NCBI RefSeq assembly: GCF_018131015.1
Contig: NZ_JAFCJJ010000010.1
Coordinates: forward strand, 1 to 64,000
Length of the DNA: 64,000 nt
Direction: 5' to 3'
Source: Bradyrhizobium diazoefficiens
GTDB lineage: Bacteria; Pseudomonadota; Alphaproteobacteria; Rhizobiales; Xanthobacteraceae
Shown in pieces: positions 50,906-60,115 of this stretch; the stretch's first letter is position 1, and each line of letters begins with the position of its first letter. Below the pieces are notes generated by a model, which was not told the origin of the DNA, ran no database searches, and saw only the letters and a program-made list of their open reading frames with translations. Both the position numbers and the translations under genes were made by a program.

Positions 50906-53900
50906 ATGGACGCCATTCCATCGCTCGACGCCTACGAGCTCTCCGACCGCTACGACCGCGAGGAAGGCCGCGTCTTCCTCACGGGCACCCAAGCCATCGT
51001 CCGCATCGCGCTTGACCAGGCGCGGCGCGACCGCGCGCGCGGCCTCAACACCGCCGGCTTCATCTCCGGCTATCGCGGCTCGCCGCTCGGCGGCATCGAT
51101 CTCGAGCTCTGGCGCATCCAGCAGCGACTGAAGCAGGACAGAATCGAATTCCTGCCGGCCGTGAACGAAGACCTTGCCGCGACCGCGGTGCTCGGCTCAC
51201 AGCAGGTCGAGACCCAGGCCGACCGTGAGGTCGATGGGGTGTTCGGGCTATGGTACGGCAAGGGCCCCGGCGTCGACCGCTCCGGCGATGCGCTCAAGCA
51301 CGGCAATGCCTACGGCTCCTCACCGCATGGCGGCGTGCTGGTGGTCGCCGGCGACGACCATGGCTGCGTCTCCTCCTCGATGCCGCACCAATCCGACGTC
51401 GCCTTCATGAGCTGGTTCATGCCGACGCTGCATCCGGCCGATGTCGGCGAATATCTGGCCTTCGGTGAATATGGCTACGCGCTGAGCCGCTTCTCCGGCA
51501 TGTGGGTCGGCTTCAAGGCGATCTCGGAGATCGTGGAATCGGGCGCGTCCGTCGCGCTGCGCTCCTCGCGCAGCTTCGCGACGCCCGACTTCACGCCGCC
51601 GCCGGGCGGCCTGCACTATCGCTGGCCCGATCTGCCCGGTCCGCAGATCGAGGAGCGGCTGGAGGCGAAGAAGCACGCGGTCTACGCCTTCGCCAAGGCC
51701 AATCCGATCGATCGCCACATCTACGACATCCCCAACGCCACCTACGGCATCGTCACCACCGGAAAGGCGCATCTCGACCTGATGGAGGCGCTGCGGTTGA
51801 TGGGCCTCGATGAGGCCGCGTGCCGCAGCATCGGCATCGACATCTACAAGGTCGGCATGGTCTGGCCGCTGGCGCTGCACGACGCCATGGACTTCGTGAA
51901 GGGCAAGCGCGAGATCCTCGTGGTCGAGGAGAAGCGCGGCATCATCGAGAGCCAGTTCAAGGAATATTTCTACGACTATCCGGGGGCCAAGCCCGAGCGC
52001 ATGGTCGGCAAGCACGACGAACAAGGGGCGCGGCCGATCTCCTGGATCGGCGAATTGTCGCCGCGCGCGCTCGCGGCCGTGCTGGCGCGCCGGCTCGACC
52101 CGCTGTTTCCGGGGCTCAATCTCGCCGCGCGCGCAGCCGCCCTGTTACCGGAAGCCGCGCGCATGATCGAGATCGCCGGCGCCACCCGCACGCCCTATTT
52201 CTGCTCGGGCTGCCCGCACAACACATCGACAAAGGTGCCGGAGGGCTCGAAGGCGCTGGCCGGCATCGGCTGCCACTTCATGGCGAGCTGGATGGACCGC
52301 GAGACCTCCTCGCTGATCCAGATGGGCGGCGAAGGCGTCAACTGGGCAGCCTCGTCGCGGTTCACCGGCGGCAAGCACATCTTCCAGAACCTCGGCGAAG
52401 GCACCTATTATCACTCGGGCTCGATGGCGATCCGGCAGGCCATCGCCGCCAAGGCCAACATCACCTACAAGATACTGTTCAACGATGCCGTGGCGATGAC
52501 CGGCGGCCAGCCCGTCGACGGCCCCGTCAGCGTGCATGCCATCGCCCACAGCGTCCGTGCCGAAGGCGTGGCGCGCATCGCGCTGGTGTCGGACGACCCC
52601 GCGCAGTTCTCGCCGGCAGACCTGCCAATCGGCGTGAGCCTCCATCCGCGCGAGGAGATGGACGCCGTGCAGCGCGAGCTGCGCGGCGTTACCGGCGTCT
52701 CGGTCCTGATCTACCAGCAGACCTGCGCCACAGAGAAGCGGCGCCGGCGCAAGCGCGGGCAGATGACCGATCCCAAGCGCTTCGCCTACATCAACGACCT
52801 CGTCTGCGAAGGCTGTGGCGACTGCTCGGTCGAGTCCAACTGCCTCAGCGTCGAGCCCCGGGAGACGCCGTTCGGCCGCAAGAGCCGGATCAACCTGTCG
52901 TCCTGCAACAAGGATTTTTCCTGCCTCAACGGCTTCTGCCCGAGCTTTGTGACCGTCGAGGGCGCCGCGCGACGGAAGAAGAGCGCGAGCCAGATCGACG
53001 CAGTCGGCCGTGCGGCCACGCTTGCGCTGCCCGCGCCCGCAACACTCGACCGTCCCTACGACCTGCTCGTGACCGGCGTCGGCGGCACCGGCGTGATCAC
53101 GGTCGGCGCGCTGATCGGCATGGCCGCGCATCTCGAACGGCACGGCGTCTCGGTGCTCGACTTTACCGGCTTCGCCCAGAAATTCGGGCCCGTGCTGAGC
53201 TACATTCGCCTTGCGGCGTCTCCCGAAGCGCTGCATCAGGTCCGCATCGACCAGGGCGCGGCCGACGCGTTGATCGGCTGCGATCTCGTGGTGAGTTCCT
53301 CGCCGAAGGCATCCGGCACCTATCGCCGCGGCACGTGCGCCGCGGTCAACACTGCGGAAATGCCGACCGGCGACGTCGTCCGCTTCCGCGATGCCGATCT
53401 CGCCTCGCCAGCCCGCCTGCGCGCGATCCAGCAGGTCATCGGCAAGGACAGGCTCGAAACCATGAACGCCAATGCCCTGGCCGAACGCCTGCTCGGCGAT
53501 GCCGTCTATGCCAACATCATCCTGCTCGGCTTTGCTTGGCAGCACGGACTGGTGCCGGTCTCGCTGCCGGCGCTGCTGCGCGCGATCGAGCTCAACGGCA
53601 CGGCCATCGAGCACAACAAGCAGGCCCTTGCCTGGGGCCGGATCGCCGCGGCCGACCCGGACTCCTTGCCGAAGGTCGATGAAGCACCGAAGGCCGAAAC
53701 GCTGGATCAGCTCATCGCACGGCGCGCCGACTTCCTCATCGCCTATCAGGACGCCGCCTATGCAGCGCGCTATCGATCAGTCGTGGAGAAGGTTCGCGGC
53801 GCAGAGACCGCCCTCGGCAGCGAGGCTCTGACCGAGGCGGTGGCCCGCTCGTTGTTCAAGCTGATGGCTTACAAGGACGAGTACGAGGTGGCGCGCCTGC

Positions 53901-54379
53901 ACATGCAAGGCGGATTCTTCGACGAGTTGAAGCGCGAATTCGAGGACGGCTTCAGCATCCGGTATCACCTCGCCCCACCCTTCCTGCCGTCCGGGCGCGA
54001 CGCCCGCGGCCGTCCTCGCAAGCGCGCGTTCGGCCAGTGGCTCCAGGCGCCGCTCGGCATGCTGGCGCGGCTCAAGGGATTGCGCGGAACGGCCTTCGAT
54101 CCGTTCGGCTACACCGCGGAACGACGCGCCGAGCGCGAGCTGATCGGCTGGTATGAGGGCCTGATCGCGCAAATGCTCGGCCACCTCGACGCCGCGCATC
54201 TGCCCGATCTCGTCGCCATCGCCAAGGCGCCGATGGAGATCCGCGGCTACGGCCCGGTGAAGGACGCCGCCATTCAGAAAGTCATGACCGACGTTGAGCG
54301 CCTGGCCACCAGGCTCGATGCGACACCGCCCGCTTCGGCGTCAGGAGCCAACCGTCAGGCTGCGCCTGGCGTCGGGTGA
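50906..54379 (+). CDS. Indolepyruvate:ferredoxin oxidoreductase, fused alpha-beta type
   Basis: A 1157-residue fused oxidoreductase. The N-terminal half is the alpha part, with a TPP-binding region around residues 430-530 (CSGCPHNTSTKVPEGS, GGEGVNWAASSRF, GEGTYYHSGSMAIRQAIA). A ferredoxin-like stretch at about 634-680 (CEGCGDCSVESNC then CNKDFSCLNGFCPSF) can bind 4Fe-4S clusters. The gamma-type domain begins near 726 (TGVGGTGVITVG). It decarboxylates aryl- or branched-chain 2-oxoacids to acyl-CoA with ferredoxin as acceptor, or runs without it in aerobes. GGAGG lies 6 nt before ATG 50906. Its 3' end overlaps the convergent symporter gene by 39 nt. Probably controlled by the divergent Lrp protein. 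Confidence 0.93.
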   Translation: MDAIPSLDAYELSDRYDREEGRVFLTGTQAIVRIALDQARRDRARGLNTAGFISGYRGSPLGGIDLELWRIQQRLKQDRIEFLPAVNEDLAATAVLGSQQVETQADREVDGVFGLWYGKGPGVDRSGDALKHGNAYGSSPHGGVLVVAGDDHGCVSSSMPHQSDVAFMSWFMPTLHPADVGEYLAFGEYGYALSRFSGMWVGFKAISEIVESGASVALRSSRSFATPDFTPPPGGLHYRWPDLPGPQIEERLEAKKHAVYAFAKANPIDRHIYDIPNATYGIVTTGKAHLDLMEALRLMGLDEAACRSIGIDIYKVGMVWPLALHDAMDFVKGKREILVVEEKRGIIESQFKEYFYDYPGAKPERMVGKHDEQGARPISWIGELSPRALAAVLARRLDPLFPGLNLAARAAALLPEAARMIEIAGATRTPYFCSGCPHNTSTKVPEGSKALAGIGCHFMASWMDRETSSLIQMGGEGVNWAASSRFTGGKHIFQNLGEGTYYHSGSMAIRQAIAAKANITYKILFNDAVAMTGGQPVDGPVSVHAIAHSVRAEGVARIALVSDDPAQFSPADLPIGVSLHPREEMDAVQRELRGVTGVSVLIYQQTCATEKRRRRKRGQMTDPKRFAYINDLVCEGCGDCSVESNCLSVEPRETPFGRKSRINLSSCNKDFSCLNGFCPSFVTVEGAARRKKSASQIDAVGRAATLALPAPATLDRPYDLLVTGVGGTGVITVGALIGMAAHLERHGVSVLDFTGFAQKFGPVLSYIRLAASPEALHQVRIDQGAADALIGCDLVVSSSPKASGTYRRGTCAAVNTAEMPTGDVVRFRDADLASPARLRAIQQVIGKDRLETMNANALAERLLGDAVYANIILLGFAWQHGLVPVSLPALLRAIELNGTAIEHNKQALAWGRIAAADPDSLPKVDEAPKAETLDQLIARRADFLIAYQDAAYAARYRSVVEKVRGAETALGSEALTEAVARSLFKLMAYKDEYEVARLHMQGGFFDELKREFEDGFSIRYHLAPPFLPSGRDARGRPRKRAFGQWLQAPLGMLARLKGLRGTAFDPFGYTAERRAERELIGWYEGLIAQMLGHLDAAHLPDLVAIAKAPMEIRGYGPVKDAAIQKVMTDVERLATRLDATPPASASGANRQAAPGVG

Positions 54380-55840
54380 GATCCAACCCATCACGAACGT
54401 GGCGACGGCCGCGACGGCGACATTGAACAGCAGCGCGCCCAGACCGACATAGAAAGTATGGTTGGCGCCGCCAATGGCAATGCTGGCGAGCGGTTTCAAT
54501 CCATTGCTCCAGGCCGTCCACGAACCCCAGCCGATCCCGACGGCCCAACCCAGCAGGAGACCCTCAGCCCTGAACCAGCGCGTGTAGAGGCCGAACACCA
54601 ACGCCGGCAGGGTCTGGAGAATCCAGAGGCCGCCCAGAAGCTGGAGGTCGAGCGCATATTGCGTCGGCAGGAACAGGATGAATGCCAGCGCGCCGACCTT
54701 GACGACCAGCGACGTGATCTTTGCCACAGATGCCTCGCCCGCGTGGGTGATGCCGGGATTGACGTAGGATTTCCAGACGTTGCGGGTGAACAGATTGGCC
54801 GCGCCGATGCTCATCACTGCGGCCGGCACCAGCGCACCGATCGCGATCGCGGAGAAGGCGAAGCCCGCGAACCAGGATGGGAACAGCGTCTTGAACAGCA
54901 TCGGAACGACATCATTGGGCGAGGCGACCTTGATCTGCGCGGCGTGGGCCATGTAGCCGAGCAGCGCGATCAATCCGAGCAGCAGCGTGTAGGCCGGCAG
55001 CAGGATCGCATTCTTGCGGATCGTATCGGCCGATTTCGACGCGAAGACACCGGTCAGCGTATGCGGGTACATGAACGCCGCCAGCGCCGAGCCCAGCGCG
55101 AGCGTGCCATAGGCCAGCATCTGCTCGGGCTTCAGAAGCAGCCCGGTATTGCCGCCCTTGGCCGCGAAGGCATCGTTGGCCGCGGAGAACACTGCGCCGT
55201 AGCCGCCGAGCCTGGCCGGCACCACGATCACCGCCACCAGCACCACGATATAGATCATGACGTCCTTGACGAAGGCGATCAGGGCAGGCGCACGCAGGCC
55301 GGAGCTGTAAGTATAGAGCGCGAGGATGACGAAGGCCGCGACGATCGGGAGTTCGCCCGAGATGCCCATCGCCTTGATGACGACCTGCATGCCGATGAGC
55401 TGAAGCGCGATATACGGCATCGTGGCGACGATTCCGGTCAGCGCGACGACGAGCTCGAGCGCCCGCGAGTCATAGGTGGCATGGACGACGTCGGCCGCCG
55501 TCACATGGCCGGCAGCATGCGCGCGCTTCCACAGCACCGGCATCACCGCGAACACGAAGGGGTAGACGATGATGGTGTAGGGCAGCGCAAAGAAGCCATA
55601 AGCGCCGACCGCGTAGACCAGCGCCGGCACCGCGATCACGGTATAGGCGGTGTAGAAGTCGCCGCCGACAAGGAACCAGGTGATCCAGGTCCCGAACTGG
55701 CGTCCGCCCAATCCCCATTCGTCGAGATGTGCGCTCACCTCGCCCGTCTTCCAGCGGGCAGCGACGAAGCCCATCACGGTGACAAGCGCAAAGAAGAAGG
55801 CGAAAATCGCGAGCGCCAGCCAGTCGGTCTGATCCGTCAT
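54341..55840 (-). CDS. Sodium:solute symporter family protein
   Basis: A 499-residue SSS transporter with about 13 membrane spans. Typical features are EWGLGGRQFGTWITWFLVGGDFYTAYT (first spans, residues 40-67), ALELVVALTGIVATMPYIALQLIG, and the mid-chain GSALAAFMYPHTLTGVFASKS. The family moves sugars, amino acids, carboxylates or urea with sodium; the substrate here is unknown. GAGGG lies 8 nt before ATG 55840. The DUF3311 gene ends 10 nt upstream, a pairing common for SSS carriers. Its 3' end overlaps the oxidoreductase gene on the opposite strand by 39 nt. Confidence 0.92.
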   Translation of the reverse strand: MTDQTDWLALAIFAFFFALVTVMGFVAARWKTGEVSAHLDEWGLGGRQFGTWITWFLVGGDFYTAYTVIAVPALVYAVGAYGFFALPYTIIVYPFVFAVMPVLWKRAHAAGHVTAADVVHATYDSRALELVVALTGIVATMPYIALQLIGMQVVIKAMGISGELPIVAAFVILALYTYSSGLRAPALIAFVKDVMIYIVVLVAVIVVPARLGGYGAVFSAANDAFAAKGGNTGLLLKPEQMLAYGTLALGSALAAFMYPHTLTGVFASKSADTIRKNAILLPAYTLLLGLIALLGYMAHAAQIKVASPNDVVPMLFKTLFPSWFAGFAFSAIAIGALVPAAVMSIGAANLFTRNVWKSYVNPGITHAGEASVAKITSLVVKVGALAFILFLPTQYALDLQLLGGLWILQTLPALVFGLYTRWFRAEGLLLGWAVGIGWGSWTAWSNGLKPLASIAIGGANHTFYVGLGALLFNVAVAAVATFVMGWISPDARRSLTVGS

Positions 55841-55850
55841 GGCGCGGCCC

Positions 55851-56030
55851 TCACTGGGTTTCGTCAGGCGCGCGGCTGCGCCAGACCAGCCAGATCAGCA
55901 GCGAGGAAATCGGCACCCAGGCGAGCTGATACCAATAGAAGAACGGGAAGCCGAACAACGATGGCTCGGCAAAATTGTAGAAGGGGACCCACAGCAGGCC
56001 GATATACGGCAGCAGGAGCAACATCCACAT
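55851..56030 (-). CDS. DUF3311 small membrane protein
   Basis: A 59-residue protein read from ATG 56030 to TGA 55851, with two hydrophobic segments: MLLLLPYIGLLWVPFYNF and FYWYQLAWVPISSLLIWLVW, joined by a short loop containing Pro and Phe. This is the DUF3311 pattern, usually encoded directly upstream of a sodium:solute symporter and probably an accessory subunit. GGAGG lies 7 nt before the start. The symporter begins 10 nt downstream on the same strand, so the two form one operon. The function is inferred from the pairing. Confidence 0.9.
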   Translation of the reverse strand: MWMLLLLPYIGLLWVPFYNFAEPSLFGFPFFYWYQLAWVPISSLLIWLVWRSRAPDETQ

Positions 56031-56158
56031 CGCGGGCCTCCGGTCCTTGGGCCGGCGCTCGCGCCGGCTTCCCGTTTCTCAACGAAATCGGAACCGGATT
56101 GTTGCGTTCACAATTGCGGTTGCTGTTGTTGCGGCGCGATGCAGGTGGTCCGGCGTCG

Positions 56159-57070
56159 CTAGGAATAGGGATTGATCAGCTTCTGCTGCTCGGCGCTGTG
56201 AAGCGCAATCATGTCGATGAAGGTCCTGACCTTTGCCGACAAATGATGCCGGTGCGGATAGACCGCGTTCATCGACATCTCGACCGGGCGATATTCAGGC
56301 AGGAGGCGCACCAGCCGCCCCGCTTCGAGATCGTCCTGGATGAGAAACCCGGCCATCAGGCAGACGGCTGCGCCCTCCAGCGCCACCTTGCGCAGCGCCT
56401 CTCCGCTATTGGTGACGAAGCTGCCGGAGATGCGGACCGAGGCCGGCGCGCGCTTGCGATCGAAGAAGCGCCATTCATCGCCAAAGGGATAGTTCAGGTG
56501 CCGGCCACAATTATGCGTGGTGAGATCGTCGAGCCGCTGCACCCGGCCGTGCCTGTCGAGATAGGCGTGCGAACAGCACAGCACATGCCGCCAGGTGGCG
56601 AGGCTGCGCACGATCAGGCTCGAATCCGGCGGCGGGGTCATGCGCAACGCGACGTCGTAGCCTTCCTCGATGAGGTCGACGTCGGCCTCGCCCATGCGCA
56701 GGTCAATCTTGAGTTCGGGATAGGCCGACAGCAGTTTCGCCACGACCGGCGCGACGAACGGCACCATGTGGGTCGCGACATGAATCCGCAGCGTCCCGCG
56801 CGGCACCGACTGCAATTCGCTCGCGATGTCGTCGGCCTGTTCGAGATCGCTGAGGATCTGTGTCGCGCGGTCGTAATAGGTTTTGCCGATTTCGGTGAGG
56901 CTCACCTTGCGCGTGGTGCGGTTGAGCAGTCGCACCCCCAGCCGGTCCTCGAGCGCCTGCACATGGTTGCTCACCATCGTGGTCGACATGTTGAGCCGGC
57001 GGGCTGCGGCCGAGAAGCCGCCGCTTTCGACCACCCGGACGAAGGCGGTGAGACTGCCGAACCGGTCCAT
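56159..57070 (-). CDS. LysR-family transcriptional regulator
   Basis: A 303-residue LysR protein. The helix-turn-helix is in residues 5-60 (LTAFVRVVESGGFSAAARRLNMSTTMVSNHVQALEDRLGVRLLNRTT in pieces). The effector domain begins near GTLRIHVATHMVPFVAPVV, and it ends with a C-terminal LSAKVRTFIDMIALH. It is divergent from an EmrA-EmrB-AhpD-like operon, and an inverted repeat ATTATCC-n9-GGATAAT lies between, so it probably controls that operon. An effector linked to toxic aromatic or lipophilic compounds is likely but unproven. Confidence 0.94.
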   Translation of the reverse strand: MDRFGSLTAFVRVVESGGFSAAARRLNMSTTMVSNHVQALEDRLGVRLLNRTTRKVSLTEIGKTYYDRATQILSDLEQADDIASELQSVPRGTLRIHVATHMVPFVAPVVAKLLSAYPELKIDLRMGEADVDLIEEGYDVALRMTPPPDSSLIVRSLATWRHVLCCSHAYLDRHGRVQRLDDLTTHNCGRHLNYPFGDEWRFFDRKRAPASVRISGSFVTNSGEALRKVALEGAAVCLMAGFLIQDDLEAGRLVRLLPEYRPVEMSMNAVYPHRHHLSAKVRTFIDMIALHSAEQQKLINPYS

Positions 57071-57084
57071 GACGAAAGAGCCCG

Positions 57085-57107
57085 ATTATCCGATGATACT
57101 GGATAAT
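57085..57107. promoter_or_regulatory. Candidate LysR operator
   Basis: ATTATCC (57085-57091) and GGATAAT (57101-57107) form a perfect 7-bp inverted repeat with a 9-nt spacer, 14 nt before the LysR start. Further ATTATC half-sites lie near 57124 and between the emrA-like and emrB-like genes (58377, 58418). Confidence 0.55.
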
Positions 57108-57210
57108 GCTTCCAGTTCTTTCGGGATTATCACAAGCGCCGTGACAGCGCATCTTCCAGCACATCAACAGGGCGCCATCGGACCGGCGCCTTGGGAATTC
57201 CGAGGATGCC

Positions 57211-58362
57211 ATGTCGAACGCTTCCTATGTCATTGAAACCAAGGAAAAAATCAATTTTCGGCCGTCCCGTCAGGCGATCAAGCGGGCGGCCCTGGGCCTC
57301 GCGCTGGCGCTCGGTATCGCAGTCGCCGGGGCCTACGGCTACGATTACCTGAAAACCGGCCGCTACCTCGAATCCACCGATGACGCCTATGTGAAGGCAG
57401 ACTCCACGATCATTGCGCCGAAGGTCTCGGGTTACGTCGCGAAGGTGCTGGTCAGCGACAACGAAGAGGTCAGAGCGGGCCGGGTGCTGGCGAAGATCGA
57501 CGACCGCGACTTCAGGGCGGCGCTTGACCAGGCCCGCGCCGACGTCGCCGCCGCCGAAGCCTCAGTGCGCAACATCGACGCCCAGCTCGAACTGCAGCAA
57601 CCGGTCATCGAGCAGAGCACGGCCGATGTCGCGGGGGCGGACGCCAATCTGAAGTTCGCGCAGGAAGAGCGCGCCCGTTACGACGACCTGATGAAGTCGG
57701 GCTCCGGCACGATCCAGCGCGCCCAGCAGACCGACGCGGCGCTGCGTGCCAGCAACGCGCAACTGCAGCACGCGAAATCAGGCCTCCTGGCCGCGCAACG
57801 CAAGGTCGATGTGCTGACCACCCAACGCGCCCAAGCCACCGCTCAACTCGACCGCGCCCGCGCGGTCGCGCAGCAGGCGGCACTGAATCTATCTTATACC
57901 GAGATCGCTGCGCCGGTCGACGGCACGGTCGGCGCCCGCAGCTTGCGCGTCGGCCAGTTCGTGCAGGCCGGCACGCAATTGATGGCAGTGGTGCCGCTCG
58001 ATGCGGTCTATGTCGTCGGGAACTTCAAGGAGACGCAGCTCACACATATGCGTCCGGGCCAGCCGGTCGAGCTGCATGTCGACAGTTTTCGCAATCGCAC
58101 GCTGCGCGGCCACGTCGACAGTCTTTCGCCGGCCAGCGGGCTTGAGTTCGCGTTGCTGCCGCCTGACAATGCGACAGGGAATTTCACCAAGATCGTGCAG
58201 CGCGTGCCTGTGAAGATCGTCTTCGACGACCATGTCCTGACCGGCCTGCTGCGGCCGGGCATGTCGGCGGTACCGACGGTCGACACCAAGGCAACCGCGC
58301 TGGCCGAGCGCGAGACGGCCCGGCATCTCGCCAACAACGCCGGCTCTTCGAACGGCGGCTAA
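57211..58362 (+). CDS. EmrA/HlyD-type membrane fusion protein
   Basis: A 383-residue adaptor. A single N-terminal membrane anchor (ALGLALALGIAVAGAYGY) is followed by the lipoyl-like half LESTDDAYVKADSTIIAPKVSGYVAKVLVSDNEEVRAG (in pieces, residues 53-90), a long coiled coil (DFRAALDQARADVAAAEASV and DVLTTQRAQATAQLDRARAVAQQAALNL), and the second half NLSYTEIAAPVDGTVGARSLRVGQFVQAG. It bridges the inner-membrane pump to an outer-membrane channel. GAGGA lies just before ATG 57211. It is followed after 110 nt by the EmrB-like gene; TolC is not encoded here. Confidence 0.93.
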   Translation: MSNASYVIETKEKINFRPSRQAIKRAALGLALALGIAVAGAYGYDYLKTGRYLESTDDAYVKADSTIIAPKVSGYVAKVLVSDNEEVRAGRVLAKIDDRDFRAALDQARADVAAAEASVRNIDAQLELQQPVIEQSTADVAGADANLKFAQEERARYDDLMKSGSGTIQRAQQTDAALRASNAQLQHAKSGLLAAQRKVDVLTTQRAQATAQLDRARAVAQQAALNLSYTEIAAPVDGTVGARSLRVGQFVQAGTQLMAVVPLDAVYVVGNFKETQLTHMRPGQPVELHVDSFRNRTLRGHVDSLSPASGLEFALLPPDNATGNFTKIVQRVPVKIVFDDHVLTGLLRPGMSAVPTVDTKATALAERETARHLANNAGSSNGG

Positions 58363-58472
58363 GTCCGCAGACCGGATTATCAACTTCCGCCGGACAATCC
58401 TTCCCGCGTTTCCTCGATTATCGAAACCATCCGCCCAATGCATCCTGTCTCCGCACCCGAGACGAGGCTTCC

Positions 58473-60086
58473 ATGAGCACGCTCCAGCCAACCACCAATG
58501 CCGCATTAGCTATCTCCGCTCCCGCTGCGGAACCGGCCACGCCCTCCATCCCGGCCAGGACCTGGATCGCGGTGATCGGCGCCACGCTCGGCGCCTTCAT
58601 GGCGGTGCTGAACATCCAGATCGTCAACGCCTCGCTTGCCGACATCCAGGGTGCGATCGGCGCCGGCATCGACGACGGCGACTGGATCTCGACCTCCTAT
58701 CTGATCGCCGAGATCGTGGTGATCCCGTTGTCCGGCTGGCTCGCGCAGGTGTTCTCGATCCGCATCTACCTGCTCACCAACGCGGTCCTGTTCCTGGCTC
58801 TGTCGGTGGCCTGTGCGCTGGCGCAGGACCTGCCGCAGATGATCGTGCTGCGCGCCGTGCAAGGTTTTACCGGCGGCGTGCTGATCCCGATGGCCTTCAC
58901 GCTGATCATCACCCTGCTGCCGCGTGCAAAGCAGCCGGTCGGCCTCGCGCTGTTCGCGCTCTCGGCGACGTTTGCGCCGGCGATCGGCCCGACCATCGGC
59001 GGCTATCTCACCGAGAATTTCGGCTGGCAGTACATCTTCTACGTCAACCTCGTGCCCGGCGCGATCATGGTCGGCATGCTCTGGTACGCGCTCGACGCGA
59101 GGCCGATGAAGCTCTCGCTCTTGCACGAAGGCGACTGGGCCGGCATCATCACCATGGCGATCGGCCTGTCTACGCTTCAAACCGTGCTGGAGGAGGGCAA
59201 CAAGGACGACTGGTTCGGCTCGCCCTTCATCGTCAAACTGTCCGTAATCGCTGCTGTCGCGCTGACCGCCTTCCTGGTCATCGAGCTCACGGTGAGGAAG
59301 CCGCTCCTCAATCTGCGCCTGCTGGCCCGCCGCAATTTCGGCTTCGGCATGCTCGCGAACTTCCTGCTCGGCATCGCGCTTTACGGTTCAGTGTTCATCC
59401 TGCCGCAATATCTGTCACGGATCCAGGGCTACAACGCCGAGCAGATCGGCATGGTGCTGGCATGGACCGGCCTGCCGCAGCTCGTGCTGATCCCGCTCGT
59501 GCCGCGTCTGATGCAGCGCTTCGATGCACGTATCATCATCGGCGTCGGTCTTGCGCTGTTTGCGGGCTCGAACTTCATGAACATCGATATGACGAGCGAC
59601 TATGCCGCCGATCAGCTCCTTTGGCCCAACATCGTCTGCGCCGTCGGACAGGCCCTGGTCCTGGCGCCGTTGTCGGCAGTTGCAACCGCCGGCATCGAGG
59701 CGGAGAATGCGGGCTCGGCCTCCGGCCTGTTCAACATGATGCGCAATCTCGGCGGCGCCGTCGGCATCGCGCTGCTGCAGACCGCGCTGACCAAGCGCGA
59801 GCAGTATCACTCCAACGTCTTGATGCAGTCGGTCTCGTTGTTCGAGCAGGCCACGCGCACGCGGCTGGAGCAGCTCACTCAATACTTCACCAATCACGGC
59901 GTCCCCGACCGCGCCGATGCCGCGCATCGCGCCTATGTCGCGATCGGCCATATCGTGCAGAAGCAGGCTTACATCCTTGCCTTCAGCGATACCTTTTACC
60001 TGCTCGGCATGGCGCTGATCGTGGCCCTGATGGCCGTCCTCGTCCTCAAGAAGCCCGGCCACGGCTCGGCCGCCGGCGCCCACTGA
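58473..60086 (+). CDS. EmrB-type MFS drug exporter (DHA2, 14 spans)
   Basis: A 537-residue major facilitator of the 14-span DHA2 class. Typical regions are LGAFMAVLNIQIVNASLADIQGAIGA with motif D1, FLALSVACALAQDLPQMIVLRAVQGFTGGVLIPMAFTLI in pieces (motif C/A area), and ATFAPAIGPTIGGYLTENFGW (motif C). It uses the proton gradient to expel drugs or fatty acids through the EmrA-like partner. GAGG lies upstream of ATG 58473. It is second in the LysR-controlled operon, with an AhpD-like gene 29 nt downstream. The substrate is unknown. Confidence 0.94.
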   Translation: MSTLQPTTNAALAISAPAAEPATPSIPARTWIAVIGATLGAFMAVLNIQIVNASLADIQGAIGAGIDDGDWISTSYLIAEIVVIPLSGWLAQVFSIRIYLLTNAVLFLALSVACALAQDLPQMIVLRAVQGFTGGVLIPMAFTLIITLLPRAKQPVGLALFALSATFAPAIGPTIGGYLTENFGWQYIFYVNLVPGAIMVGMLWYALDARPMKLSLLHEGDWAGIITMAIGLSTLQTVLEEGNKDDWFGSPFIVKLSVIAAVALTAFLVIELTVRKPLLNLRLLARRNFGFGMLANFLLGIALYGSVFILPQYLSRIQGYNAEQIGMVLAWTGLPQLVLIPLVPRLMQRFDARIIIGVGLALFAGSNFMNIDMTSDYAADQLLWPNIVCAVGQALVLAPLSAVATAGIEAENAGSASGLFNMMRNLGGAVGIALLQTALTKREQYHSNVLMQSVSLFEQATRTRLEQLTQYFTNHGVPDRADAAHRAYVAIGHIVQKQAYILAFSDTFYLLGMALIVALMAVLVLKKPGHGSAAGAH

Positions 60087-60115
60087 CGTCAACCCAGCAA
60101 GCAAGGAGAACGACC

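Noticed and set aside
54458..57106. Open plus-strand frame of 882 codons opposite the symporter and LysR genes
   Set aside because: It spans two unrelated minus-strand genes and the DUF3311 gene; its composition is full of Arg, Asp, Gln and His, typical of antisense frames.
59462..60115. Upstream extension of the AhpD-like frame into the EmrB-like gene
   Set aside because: It is in a different frame from the MFS gene and has shadow composition; ATG 60116 has a strong ribosome-binding site.
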